From an uncultured Campylobacter sp. (GTDB lineage: Bacteria > Campylobacterota > Campylobacteria > Campylobacterales > Campylobacteraceae): a stretch of DNA of 17,724 bases. The notes beneath the pieces are model-generated. The model saw only the letters and a program-made list of their open reading frames with translations, was not told where the DNA came from and ran no database searches. Of this stretch, positions 7,445-14,882 are shown piece after piece; position 1 is the first letter of the stretch; every line of letters starts with the position of its first letter. The DNA is taken from NCBI GenBank assembly GCA_900539255.1, contig UQBJ01000036.1, positions 1-17,724 of the forward strand, written 5' to 3'. The translations under genes were made by a program, and so were the position numbers.

Positions 7445-8494
7445 TTGAAGCTGGTTTTGTTTTTAAATATGGGAGGTGTTAGCAAGCGTGAGGATTGCGA
7501 GCTTTTTTTGAAAAATATGTTTAATGATAAATACATTTTGACGATAAAAAGCGACATTTTGCGCTCTTTTGTGGCATTTTTCATCACAAAATTTCGCGCT
7601 AAAAAAATGTGGCAAAATTATCTTAAAATCGGGGGCAAATCGCCCTTAAATGACATAAGCGCAAGGCTTTGCGAGAAACTAAATGCTGAATTTTTAAATC
7701 AAAATTTAAAAAATAATGCTAAAAAAATGAGTCAAAATTCAGCCCTAAATTCAAAAACTCATCACAGCAAAAAGGGCGAAAATTTAGAGCTTGCGCCCAA
7801 AGAAAGCAAAAATTTAAAGTTCAAATCACAGCTTAAATTTGATTTTATCAACACCTATGTGCCGCCCTTTGCAAGCGAAGTTTTAAGCAAATATGAGCTT
7901 ACAAAAGATGATGAAATCGTGCTTTTTCCACTCTATCCGCACCACTCGCAAACCACCGTGCTTTCATCACTTGAATGCGTTAAAGGCGAGATTTTAAAGG
8001 CGCAAATTCAAGCAAAAGTGAGCGAAATTCCTGTTTTTTTTGAGAACGAAATTTACAACGAAATGCTGATAAAGCACATTTTAAAGGCAAATGAGACTTA
8101 CAAAAAAGCGCGCAAAAAAACGCTCATTTTTTCAGCGCATTCCATACCTGTATCGACTATAAAGGCTGGGGATATTTACCAAACGCACATTGAAAGGCAT
8201 TTTGCGCTTTTAAAAGAGCGTTTAAAGCCTTATTTTAAGGACATAGTGCTTGGCTATCAGTCAAAACTAGGACCTGTGAAATGGCTTGAACCAAGCACTA
8301 GCGAGCTTTTGGCTCAGCTTGCAAATGAAGCACTTGTTTATCCGCTGTCTTTTTGCGTAGATTGCAGTGAAACCGCTTTTGAACTAGAAATCGAGTATAG
8401 AAAAATCGCCGCAAAGGACTACAAAGTCATCGCCTGTCCTAATGATAGTGCTGAATTTGTGGAGTTTGTGAAAGCGTATGTAAAGGACAGATGA
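7445..8494 (+). CDS. hemH: Ferrochelatase
   Basis: Inserts Fe(II) into protoporphyrin IX, the final step of heme synthesis. The sequence follows the Campylobacter HemH pattern: LVLFLNMGG at the N-terminus, FINTYVPPFASEVL, IFSAHSIP with the metal-site His232, YQSKLGPVKWLEP, and SFCVDCSET with Glu309. The TTG at 7445 is preferred (349 residues): GGAG lies 5 nt upstream, and starting there gives MKLVLFLNMGG as in relatives. In-frame GTG codons at 7430 and 7439 would only add LGVS-type residues that overlap the previous gene. Odd feature: about 45 Lys/Asn/Ser-rich residues (about 84-131) are inserted between two conserved blocks, making the protein longer than the roughly 300-residue C. jejuni enzyme. 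Confidence 0.92.
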   Translation: MKLVLFLNMGGVSKREDCELFLKNMFNDKYILTIKSDILRSFVAFFITKFRAKKMWQNYLKIGGKSPLNDISARLCEKLNAEFLNQNLKNNAKKMSQNSALNSKTHHSKKGENLELAPKESKNLKFKSQLKFDFINTYVPPFASEVLSKYELTKDDEIVLFPLYPHHSQTTVLSSLECVKGEILKAQIQAKVSEIPVFFENEIYNEMLIKHILKANETYKKARKKTLIFSAHSIPVSTIKAGDIYQTHIERHFALLKERLKPYFKDIVLGYQSKLGPVKWLEPSTSELLAQLANEALVYPLSFCVDCSETAFELEIEYRKIAAKDYKVIACPNDSAEFVEFVKAYVKDR

Positions 8495-9009
8495 TGAAAA
8501 AATACCTTTTTGTTTTGCTTTTAGCCTTTTCAATGGCGGGCTGCTCGGTAACGGGCGATAGGCAAGTCGATGCGATGATTGATAAAATGGGCATTGAAAT
8601 CATACACGATATCCCCATCAACGACAACACAAAGGCTGGCAAGCATATAGACAACACCATACATATGAAAGCGCGCTCATTTTACCCCGACAAACAGCAG
8701 TATTTGCTGGTGCTTTTGCACGAGATAGCCCATCACATAGGCTCTTTAAACAAGCGCGTGTCTTACCAACTCTACTCACAAAGCGATTACAGGCTACTTG
8801 AAGAGCTTATCGCAAACAAATACGCCACAACAATGATGAAAAAATTTGGCTACAAACTGCGCTTTAACTACGACAAACTCAACAAAGAGTATATGAACGA
8901 ACTGACAACGCAGCACGGCTACTCCAAAGAACGCGTCAATCAATATGTCAATGCTGAGCTAAAACGCTGCTTGCAAACAAGCGATAGGCTTTTGAAACGC
9001 CGAATTTAG
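8494..9009 (+). CDS. Lipoprotein with HEIAH zinc-metalloprotease motif
   Basis: Small protein of 171 residues from the ATG at 8494; an ATG one codon earlier (8491) is also possible, but AGGA at 8484-8487 sits better for 8494. The N-terminus is a lipoprotein signal (KKYLF, hydrophobic core, FSMAGC) with the lipidated Cys at residue 17. After about 55 residues comes LLVLLHEIAHHIGS: HEIAH (76-80) is a gluzincin-type zinc site, and the downstream LLEELIANKYA helix offers the third glutamate ligand. This suggests a membrane-anchored peptidase in the periplasm or on the outer membrane; the substrate is unknown. It overlaps the hemH stop, so it is translated from the hemH transcript. I do not recognise a named family. 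Confidence 0.75.
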   Translation: MKKYLFVLLLAFSMAGCSVTGDRQVDAMIDKMGIEIIHDIPINDNTKAGKHIDNTIHMKARSFYPDKQQYLLVLLHEIAHHIGSLNKRVSYQLYSQSDYRLLEELIANKYATTMMKKFGYKLRFNYDKLNKEYMNELTTQHGYSKERVNQYVNAELKRCLQTSDRLLKRRI

Positions 9010-9030
9010 CGTGCTTTTGCGTTGATTTGG

Positions 9031-9047
9031 CATAATGAGAGCATAAT
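9031..9047 (+). promoter_or_regulatory. Possible cas9 promoter (paired CATAAT boxes)
   Basis: The 58 bp between the lipoprotein gene and cas9 contain two near-identical boxes, CATAATGA at 9031 and CATAATGC at 9042, either of which could be a -10. No convincing -35 is present. There is no terminator after the lipoprotein gene, so read-through into cas9 is also possible. Confidence 0.35.
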
Positions 9048-9067
9048 GCAAATTTAAGGAGTGTGTG

Positions 9068-12000
9068 ATGAGAGTTTTAGGGTTTGATATAGGTGTAGCA
9101 AGCATAGGCTGGGCTTTGGTGGAGGATAGCATCATAAGAGATGAGTGCAAAATCATTGATTGTGGTGTGCGAACTTTCGAGTCTGTGGGCGAAAAGCACA
9201 AAGAGCGTGGAGAACAAAGACGCGCTAGGCGCAATGTCGCACGGACAAAGTCTAGGCTAAATACCATCAAAAGGTATCTTTTTGAGAATTTTGCTAGTGC
9301 GCAAGGTGATTTTGCGGATTTTAACGAGTGGCAAAAGAAACTTTTTGCCAAAAATAACGAGAGCGAACAAAAAGAACAAGAACTATCAACTCCTTATCTT
9401 TTGCGTAAAAAGGCACTAAAAGAACAAATAAGCGTTGATGAACTCTGCCAAATCATCATTCATATTGTGAAACATAGAGCATATAACGATAGCGGCAAGG
9501 AATATGAAGCCGAAAATATCCTAGAAGCGCAAGATGAGACAATCCAAGCAGATAGCAAAAGCATAAAAGAAAAATCAAACAACAAAGATGAGAAAAAAGA
9601 TAAAAATGCAGATAAGAAAAAACTAAAAGCTGCGATGAAAGAAAATGTCAAGCAAGTCAGCGACAAAGCCTATCTTAATGAGTATATTTACGATAGGCAA
9701 AAAAGACTAGCACAAGAGAATGCTGAGATTAAATACCAAAAATTGCTTGAAAAATTTAAAAATGAATCAAAATACGAATCCGTGCATAAATTAGAAGCTA
9801 AAAAAGAGAGATGGATAGCAACAACCGCCGAGCATAGCATAAAAATGCGTAATGGTTCAGTTGTAAGGATAAATAAAAACGGCAAAGAAGTGGAGGAGCA
9901 AAGCTATGTTAATTCTATGCCTAGAAGTGCGATAAAGGCTGAACTGCAAAAGATTTTAGATACGCAGATTGCAAAAGCAAAGCAAGACGAATCATACGCC
10001 CAAAAGCTAGAAAATTTAAAAACAGAGCTGTTTGCAGAAAATGATAATGGGCTTGGGTTTTTGCAAAATCGTCCGCTAAAAAGTTCGCAAAATTTGCTTG
10101 GCAAATGCAGCATTGATATGAGAGAATATCGCGCAAGCGCCTTTGCTCCTAGCGTGATAGAATTTAATCTACTTGCAAAACTTGCTAATCTTTTGATTTA
10201 TCTTAATGGACAACACAAAGATTTGGATATTGACTACGAAAAGACAAGTGAAAGTGCGATAAGAGCATTGCAAGAAAAACAAAAGCTAGATTTTAGCGAT
10301 ATTAGAAGTTGTATTTATCTAAAAAGCGGAGAAAGTCTAGCACAAACTTATGAAATAGAATTGTTAGGTTTTAACAAAAAAGAGACAAAAGCAAATAAAC
10401 CAAAATCCACAAAGAGAACTCAAAACAAAGATAGCGACAAACTTCTTACACAAGAGAAAAACGCGACTTTTTATAATCCTAGCAAAAAATTAGCTTTGCT
10501 GGAAGCGACTTTTGGTAAGGATTTTTGGAGTCATCAAAAAGATATTGACAAATTAACGGGAATTTTATCTGTCAATAAACGCAAAAAGGACATTCAAAAG
10601 AAGTTAAATAAACATAAATATAGCCGCATTGATGATAATCTAAAAACAAAGGCTCTAAATTCACTTGGGGCTGGGTTTAGCGGGACAAGTGCGTATTGTC
10701 TTAATGTGATTTGGGAGTGCCTAGAAAAGATGCGTTTGGGAAAAAGTGAATACGAGGCTACGACAGCTTACAAGGCAAATCTCAACGAGGATAGAAAATA
10801 TCAAGAATTTATGAGTCAATTTACAAAGTCTTTAAAACTGCCTGCCTTTGAAGAAACACCAAACGCAAATCTTAATCACATTTGCGCTCAAATGCGTCAA
10901 ATTGCAAATGCTATTTTTGCAAAACACGGCGAAGTGGCAAAGATTCGTATAGAATTACTGCGAGAAGTAGGACAAAGTGAGAAACAAAAAGCCGAAATAG
11001 TAAAAACACAAAGAGAAAATGAAAAATTTAATGAAGTTGCCACAAAGATTTGCGAGGAAATCGGGCTAAAAACAACAAACAAAGATAATATCACAAAAGT
11101 TAAGCTGTGGATTTTGCAAAATGAGTGTGATATTTATCCAAGCATTCAAAAAGGCTCACAAGATAAATTTAATGCCAAAGAATTTTACGCTGATTATAAA
11201 AATAAGTTATCTATTGATGTTTATGGTTTTAAGAAAATTTCACTGCAAGATTTGTGCGATGAAAATGCCTTGCAAATCGACCATATTATCCCTAAAAGCA
11301 AGGTTTTGGTCGATGAATTTACAAATAAAGTCTTAACTTTTACAAACAACAATGCTACAAAAACTTCGCAAACTCCATATCAATGGTTTGGTGCAGATAA
11401 AGCAAAATGGAAGGCTTTTGAAACAAGGGTAAAGATGACTAATTTATCCAAAAAGGCAAAAGACAATCTGCTCAAACAAGAAATAGATGATATTAAGCCA
11501 AGCAGGTTGCTCAATGACACAAAAACAGCGTCTGTGTATATTAAAAATTATTTGGAAAAATATGTGAAATTTGCGGACATTCCTAATGATTTGCAAGATA
11601 ACGAGGAAAGAGAATCAAAGCAAATTCGGCGAATTGAAGTGGTAAATGGCAGACTTACTTCTACATTAAGGCATTTTTGGGGCATTGGCAAAAAAGATAG
11701 GACAAATCATCTGCATCACGCGCAAGATGCTGTAATCATAGCCTTTTGTAGCAGTAGGACGATACAACATTTTGCAAAATTTTTGCAAACTGAGGAGGAC
11801 AAATCACAAGCAAAATTAAATAGCGAGGAGATAACTAAAATTATGAAACAAAATGCAAGGGGACGATGGGTGTTTAGGCGTCCGTTTAGTGGTTTTGTTG
11901 CTGATTTGACGAAAAGAATTTATGGTGATGAAACGAGCGAGGGGATTTTTGTAACTTTTAGTAAAAAGCACAAGACGACAGGTAAATTGCATAATGAAAA

Positions 12001-12808
12001 TCCTATCAACATAAAGCAAGGTGTTGAAGAGGCGCTTAAACAAAATAAAGACACAGCAAAACATCTCAAAAAAGAGGATATAAAAGAATTAAAAAAACGA
12101 TTAAAAAACGCGCAAAGTGAGATTTTATTGTGTGTAGAGCAAGAAAAAGAAAAGCTAGGGCGAAAGCTAAGTGGCGAGGAATACGGCAAAATTAAAAGCA
12201 AGATAGAATACCCTATAAAAGAACAGTTATACAAAGAAGTCAAACAAAGACAAATTCAAAACAATGTGTGGATAGAAATTAGAGGGCATATTTATGAGAT
12301 TGATGGAATGACTAGGATTGATATTTTTCGTCTCAACAATAGATATTATGCTGTGCCTGTATTTATCACAGATAAAGAGCTATCACACATTGCAAAGCCC
12401 GATAATTGCGAATTAGACGATAAAGACTTTTTGTTTTCTCTTCATATCGGGGATTTGATAGAGTTTGGGTATAGCGATGATATTAAACGATATGGATATT
12501 ATAGAGGATTTAAGCAAAATGGACAAATTAAAATTTATCATCATAGTGGATACTTACCAAAGCAAGACTTTTGGAAAGATAAAACGCTAGAAAATGGAAA
12601 GGAAAAATCACAGTTTCCGCAAAAAGTTATAAGCATTAGTCAATTTAAATCCCTAAAACTCTGCCATATCAATGCACTAGGACACAGACAAACACTTAAA
12701 GTATTAGAGATAAAAGAAGGCGATAGAGTGCGAGGTAAAGCTCCTTTGTGTGGCACTTTGGGCAAAAAGAAAATAAAGTTTAACATAACAAAAAAGGAGA
12801 CACAATGA
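9068..12808 (+). CDS. cas9: CRISPR-associated endonuclease Cas9 (type II-C, long form)
   Basis: RNA-guided DNA endonuclease of 1246 residues. RuvC-I is FDIGVASIGWAL with Asp7. The Arg-rich bridge helix is around residues 47-75. RuvC-II is KIRIELLRE with Glu629, the HNH domain has LQIDHIIPKS with Asp738 and His739, and RuvC-III is HHAQDAV with His884 and Asp887. All nuclease residues are present. The HNH and RuvC-III stretches (NKVLTFTNNN, QTPYQWFG, GRLTSTLRHFWGI, RIDIFRLNNRYYAVPV) track C. jejuni Cas9. The protein is about 260 residues longer, with a Lys/Glu-rich segment at about 150-215 in the recognition lobe and extra sequence after RuvC-III. Start: AAGGAG (9056-9061) lies 6 nt before the ATG; an in-frame GTG one codon earlier is less likely. 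It overlaps cas1 by ATGA. Sampled stretches of this gene are visibly more A-rich than cas1. Confidence 0.97.
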   Translation: MRVLGFDIGVASIGWALVEDSIIRDECKIIDCGVRTFESVGEKHKERGEQRRARRNVARTKSRLNTIKRYLFENFASAQGDFADFNEWQKKLFAKNNESEQKEQELSTPYLLRKKALKEQISVDELCQIIIHIVKHRAYNDSGKEYEAENILEAQDETIQADSKSIKEKSNNKDEKKDKNADKKKLKAAMKENVKQVSDKAYLNEYIYDRQKRLAQENAEIKYQKLLEKFKNESKYESVHKLEAKKERWIATTAEHSIKMRNGSVVRINKNGKEVEEQSYVNSMPRSAIKAELQKILDTQIAKAKQDESYAQKLENLKTELFAENDNGLGFLQNRPLKSSQNLLGKCSIDMREYRASAFAPSVIEFNLLAKLANLLIYLNGQHKDLDIDYEKTSESAIRALQEKQKLDFSDIRSCIYLKSGESLAQTYEIELLGFNKKETKANKPKSTKRTQNKDSDKLLTQEKNATFYNPSKKLALLEATFGKDFWSHQKDIDKLTGILSVNKRKKDIQKKLNKHKYSRIDDNLKTKALNSLGAGFSGTSAYCLNVIWECLEKMRLGKSEYEATTAYKANLNEDRKYQEFMSQFTKSLKLPAFEETPNANLNHICAQMRQIANAIFAKHGEVAKIRIELLREVGQSEKQKAEIVKTQRENEKFNEVATKICEEIGLKTTNKDNITKVKLWILQNECDIYPSIQKGSQDKFNAKEFYADYKNKLSIDVYGFKKISLQDLCDENALQIDHIIPKSKVLVDEFTNKVLTFTNNNATKTSQTPYQWFGADKAKWKAFETRVKMTNLSKKAKDNLLKQEIDDIKPSRLLNDTKTASVYIKNYLEKYVKFADIPNDLQDNEERESKQIRRIEVVNGRLTSTLRHFWGIGKKDRTNHLHHAQDAVIIAFCSSRTIQHFAKFLQTEEDKSQAKLNSEEITKIMKQNARGRWVFRRPFSGFVADLTKRIYGDETSEGIFVTFSKKHKTTGKLHNENPINIKQGVEEALKQNKDTAKHLKKEDIKELKKRLKNAQSEILLCVEQEKEKLGRKLSGEEYGKIKSKIEYPIKEQLYKEVKQRQIQNNVWIEIRGHIYEIDGMTRIDIFRLNNRYYAVPVFITDKELSHIAKPDNCELDDKDFLFSLHIGDLIEFGYSDDIKRYGYYRGFKQNGQIKIYHHSGYLPKQDFWKDKTLENGKEKSQFPQKVISISQFKSLKLCHINALGHRQTLKVLEIKEGDRVRGKAPLCGTLGKKKIKFNITKKETQ

Positions 12809-13701
12809 GCTTTGATGAAGCCTTTAAAAGCGTGATTATCGCAAATGATGCGAAGTTGAGTTTAAAACAAAATCATTTGCATATTTTTCAAAGCGACAAT
12901 GAGGCGAATCTCTATTTAAAAGATTTAGCTTTTATAATCCTTGAATCGCCGCAAATCACGCTCACTTCGGCACTTTTAAGCGCACTAGCAAAGCACAATG
13001 TCGTGCTTTTAAGCTGCGATGAAAGCCACTTGCCAAATGGCGTTTTTATGCCCTTTTTAACGCACTTTCAAGCCGCACTCACCGCCAAAGAACAACTTGG
13101 GGCAAAGCCTCAAACAAAGGCTATTTTGTGGCAAAGGATTGTCAAAAACAAAATCCGCAATCAAGCCTTTGTTTTGCGTGAGGCTGGCTTTGAAAAAGAA
13201 GCGGGCGAACTTGAAAATTTAGCTAAAAATGTAAGGCTTAATGATGGCTCGTATATGGAAAGCCGCGCCGCTGCGCTTTATTTTAAAACGCTTTTTGGCT
13301 CAAATTTTAGCCGTGATGAGCTTTGCTTTGAAAATTCAGCTCTAAACTATGGCTACGCCGTTGTGCGCGCTGCTGTGGTGCGTGCCGTGTGCGTGAGCGG
13401 GCTTGTGAGCTGGGAGGGGGTAAAGCACTCTAACGCTTTTAATCAATTTAACCTAGCCGATGATTTAATCGAGCCTTTTCGCGCCTTTGTAGATAGCTGT
13501 GTTTTGGGGTTTTGTGCTGAATTTAAGGGCGATGAGTTTTTGCAAAAAGAGCATAAAAGAACGCTTGTTGAAAACTTGCAAAAAGCGGTGTTTGTAAATG
13601 AGCGCAAACTGCCTTTAATCCGCGCTGTAAATCATTTCGTGCAAAGTTTTAAAAGCGCCTTGCTCAATGGCACAGAGCTTGCAAATGTCAGCTTTGCTTG
13701 A
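12805..13701 (+). CDS. cas1: CRISPR adaptation integrase Cas1
   Basis: Integrase subunit of 298 residues that with Cas2 inserts new spacers. The metal-binding residues are visible: Glu152 in YMESRAAALYF, His208 in KHSNAFNQFNL and Glu223 in ADDLIEPF. The N-terminal beta-domain is followed by the helical catalytic domain as usual for type II Cas1. AAGGAG (12794-12799) lies 5 nt before the ATG, which overlaps the cas9 stop (ATGA). Composition is richer in G and C than cas9 (28 of 60 bases in each of two sampled lines, against 20 of 60 in two cas9 lines). Confidence 0.96.
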   Translation: MSFDEAFKSVIIANDAKLSLKQNHLHIFQSDNEANLYLKDLAFIILESPQITLTSALLSALAKHNVVLLSCDESHLPNGVFMPFLTHFQAALTAKEQLGAKPQTKAILWQRIVKNKIRNQAFVLREAGFEKEAGELENLAKNVRLNDGSYMESRAAALYFKTLFGSNFSRDELCFENSALNYGYAVVRAAVVRAVCVSGLVSWEGVKHSNAFNQFNLADDLIEPFRAFVDSCVLGFCAEFKGDEFLQKEHKRTLVENLQKAVFVNERKLPLIRAVNHFVQSFKSALLNGTELANVSFA

Positions 13702-14233
13702 AGATAAATTTATGCGCGTTTTGCTGCTTTTTGACCTGCCAACAACGAGCAAAAAAGAGCAAAAACACGCGGCGAAATTCCGCAACGAACTCATAAAACT
13801 TGGTTTTTTTATGATGCAATTTAGCGTGTATATGCGAATTTGCAAGGGCTTGGTTTCGGCAAATGCTGTGATTTCGCGTGTGCGTGGTATTTTGCCGCCG
13901 CTTGGCAATGTGCGCGCGCTCATCATCACTGAAAAGCAGTTTGACAATATGCAAATTCTGCTTGGAAGTGCGGGTTTTAACGAAAGCGTGAATGATGATA
14001 AAAATCTCGTGCTGTTTGCGTTTGATGAGAAAATCGGGGATTATCGGTATTTGGGCAACGGACAAGGTGAGCGTGATGAGGGCATAAAAAATGACGAAAA
14101 TGCTTGTGGGAGCGAAAATGCGCCAAAATGTGAAAATTTGGATTTTTCAAAGGGCGAAAATGCTGAGAAAGAGGATTTTGTAAGCAAATCAAAACGCAAA
14201 AAGCCACAAGAGCAAAGTTTGTTTGAATTTTAA
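13685..14233 (+). CDS. cas2: CRISPR adaptation protein Cas2
   Basis: Structural partner of Cas1 in spacer capture. From the ATG at 13685 it has 182 residues. The core reads EDKFMRVLLLFDLPTTSKKEQK, then FRNELIKLGFFMMQFSVYMRICKG and GNVRALIITEKQFDNM, which follows the C. jejuni Cas2 closely. The conserved last residues SLFEF are kept. Between core and tail there is an acidic, Lys/Glu/Asn-rich linker of about 50 residues that is longer than in C. jejuni. The gene overlaps the end of cas1 by 17 bp. An ATG 18 bp further upstream is in frame but would add residues not expected in the family. Confidence 0.94.
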   Translation: MSALLEDKFMRVLLLFDLPTTSKKEQKHAAKFRNELIKLGFFMMQFSVYMRICKGLVSANAVISRVRGILPPLGNVRALIITEKQFDNMQILLGSAGFNESVNDDKNLVLFAFDEKIGDYRYLGNGQGERDEGIKNDENACGSENAPKCENLDFSKGENAEKEDFVSKSKRKKPQEQSLFEF

Positions 14234-14594
14234 GCTTTTAGTGGCTTTATGTGGGCTATATTTTAAATTTGGCTGGTAAATTGAGCGTTAATGGCTTTGA
14301 TGAATTTGGCTTTTGTGGGTGGATTATGCGTGTTTTGGTGCTATTTAGCCTTTTGTAAGAGTGTATTTTGAGTGTTTTTCGTTATTTAACTTTTTTAAAG
14401 CGTGCTTTGTATGTGTTTTTAAGTTTTAAAATTTATTTAAAGGCTTGTAAATACGCTATTTGATTTATTATAAATTGAAATTTGCTACTAAAATGCGTGA
14501 TAACACCTTTTTAAGCAAGTGTAAAGTGCCTTTTTATCGCAATAAATTACAAACAAAAAACGGCAAAGGCACGTTTATCCTTTGTCGCAAGTGC
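14234..14594. other. Gene-free AT-rich interval after cas2
   Basis: No supported gene. A 26-codon hydrophobic open frame (14291-14371) lacks a good ribosome site. A possible plus-strand promoter, TTGTAA at 14445-14450 and TATAAA at 14469-14474 with an 18-nt spacer, points to the right, but no gene follows it. GTGCCTTT (14526-14533) and AAAGGCAC (14565-14572) form an 8-bp inverted repeat with a 31-nt loop. There is no clear terminator straight after cas2. Confidence 0.5.
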
Positions 14595-14595
14595 T

Positions 14596-14634
14596 AAAAA
14601 AGAGCTAGGCAAAGCAAAATCAATGCTTTTGCCT
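14596..14634 (-). terminator. Candidate terminator for leftward transcripts
   Basis: Arms AGGCAAAGCA (14607-14616) and TGCTTTTGCCT (14624-14634) make a 10-bp stem with one bulged T and a 7-nt loop. Read on the minus strand it is followed after five bases by six Ts (14601-14596). It would stop tracrRNA or array transcripts before they run far into the antisense of cas2. Confidence 0.45.
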
Positions 14635-14647
14635 TGCAAAGTGTCGC

Positions 14648-14679
14648 AAAAAGCCTTTGTAAAGCCACTGCATAAGGCT
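14648..14679 (-). terminator. Weak candidate terminator just past the tracrRNA
   Basis: AGCCTT (14652-14657) and AAGGCT (14674-14679) pair into a 6-bp stem with a 16-nt loop. On the minus strand the stem runs straight into a T run (14652-14648). It lies about 20 nt beyond the expected tracrRNA 3' end and could define a longer form of that RNA. Confidence 0.4.
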
Positions 14680-14695
14680 TGTAGAAAATTCGCGT

Positions 14696-14800
14696 AAAAT
14701 CGGGTGGGCTTAGGGATTGACTAGCTTGCCTCCCTTGAAACAAGCATAACCCTGCGGGGCGCCCACAACCCCTTATTTTAGTCCCTTGTTAATTCTTTAT
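14696..14800 (-). ncRNA. tracrRNA
   Basis: Trans-activating RNA that pairs with the crRNA repeat and docks it in Cas9. The anti-repeat (14798-14776) is a 23-nt exact match to repeat positions 2-24. Then, as in C. jejuni, come AAAAUAAGGGG, a 4-bp stem GGGG (14772-14769) with CCCC (14759-14756), and GCAGGGUUA. The C. jejuni RNA goes straight on to CAAUCCCUAA; here 27 extra nt forming a GCUUG/CAAGC stem-loop (14746-14720) intervene before CAAUCCCUAA. The 3' part, GCCCAC (14709-14704), can pair with GUGGGC in the first loop (14766-14761) to form a pseudoknot. The 3' end is set at a short U run (14699-14696); longer forms are possible. It is encoded on the strand opposite to cas and the same strand as the crRNAs. 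Confidence 0.9.
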
Positions 14801-14806
14801 GCCATA

Positions 14807-14812
14807 AGTATA
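14807..14812 (-). promoter_or_regulatory. -10 box of the tracrRNA
   Basis: TATACT on the minus strand, preceded by TGC, lies 7 nt before the expected tracrRNA start near 14800. A recognisable -35 is absent. The position fits a start just upstream of the anti-repeat. Confidence 0.65.
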
Positions 14813-14882
14813 GCAAAAAATCGTATATTTTTGCCTAAAATTTCGCAAAAACCTTGAAAAATTCTTACTCTATGGTGGGTGT
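14813..14882. promoter_or_regulatory. AT-rich flank between tracrRNA and array
   Basis: Seventy bases of AT-rich sequence adjoin the first intact repeat. Because the degenerate repeat lies at the other end, this side is the better candidate for the leader-like end where new spacers enter. It also holds everything upstream of the tracrRNA -10 box. Confidence 0.4.

Noticed and set aside
9068..14233. Type II-A or II-B assignment because of the long Cas9
   Set aside because: Neither csn2 nor cas4 is present, and the HNH and RuvC-III sequence, repeat, tracrRNA and Cas2 all follow the C. jejuni II-C pattern.
14291..14371. 26-residue hydrophobic peptide after cas2
   Set aside because: No proper ribosome site, and short hydrophobic frames are common in T-rich sequence. 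Not enough to call a small toxin.
14526..14572. 8-bp inverted repeat with 31-nt loop as a terminator of cas2
   Set aside because: Loop is long, no T run follows on the plus strand, and it is about 290 bp past the cas2 stop.
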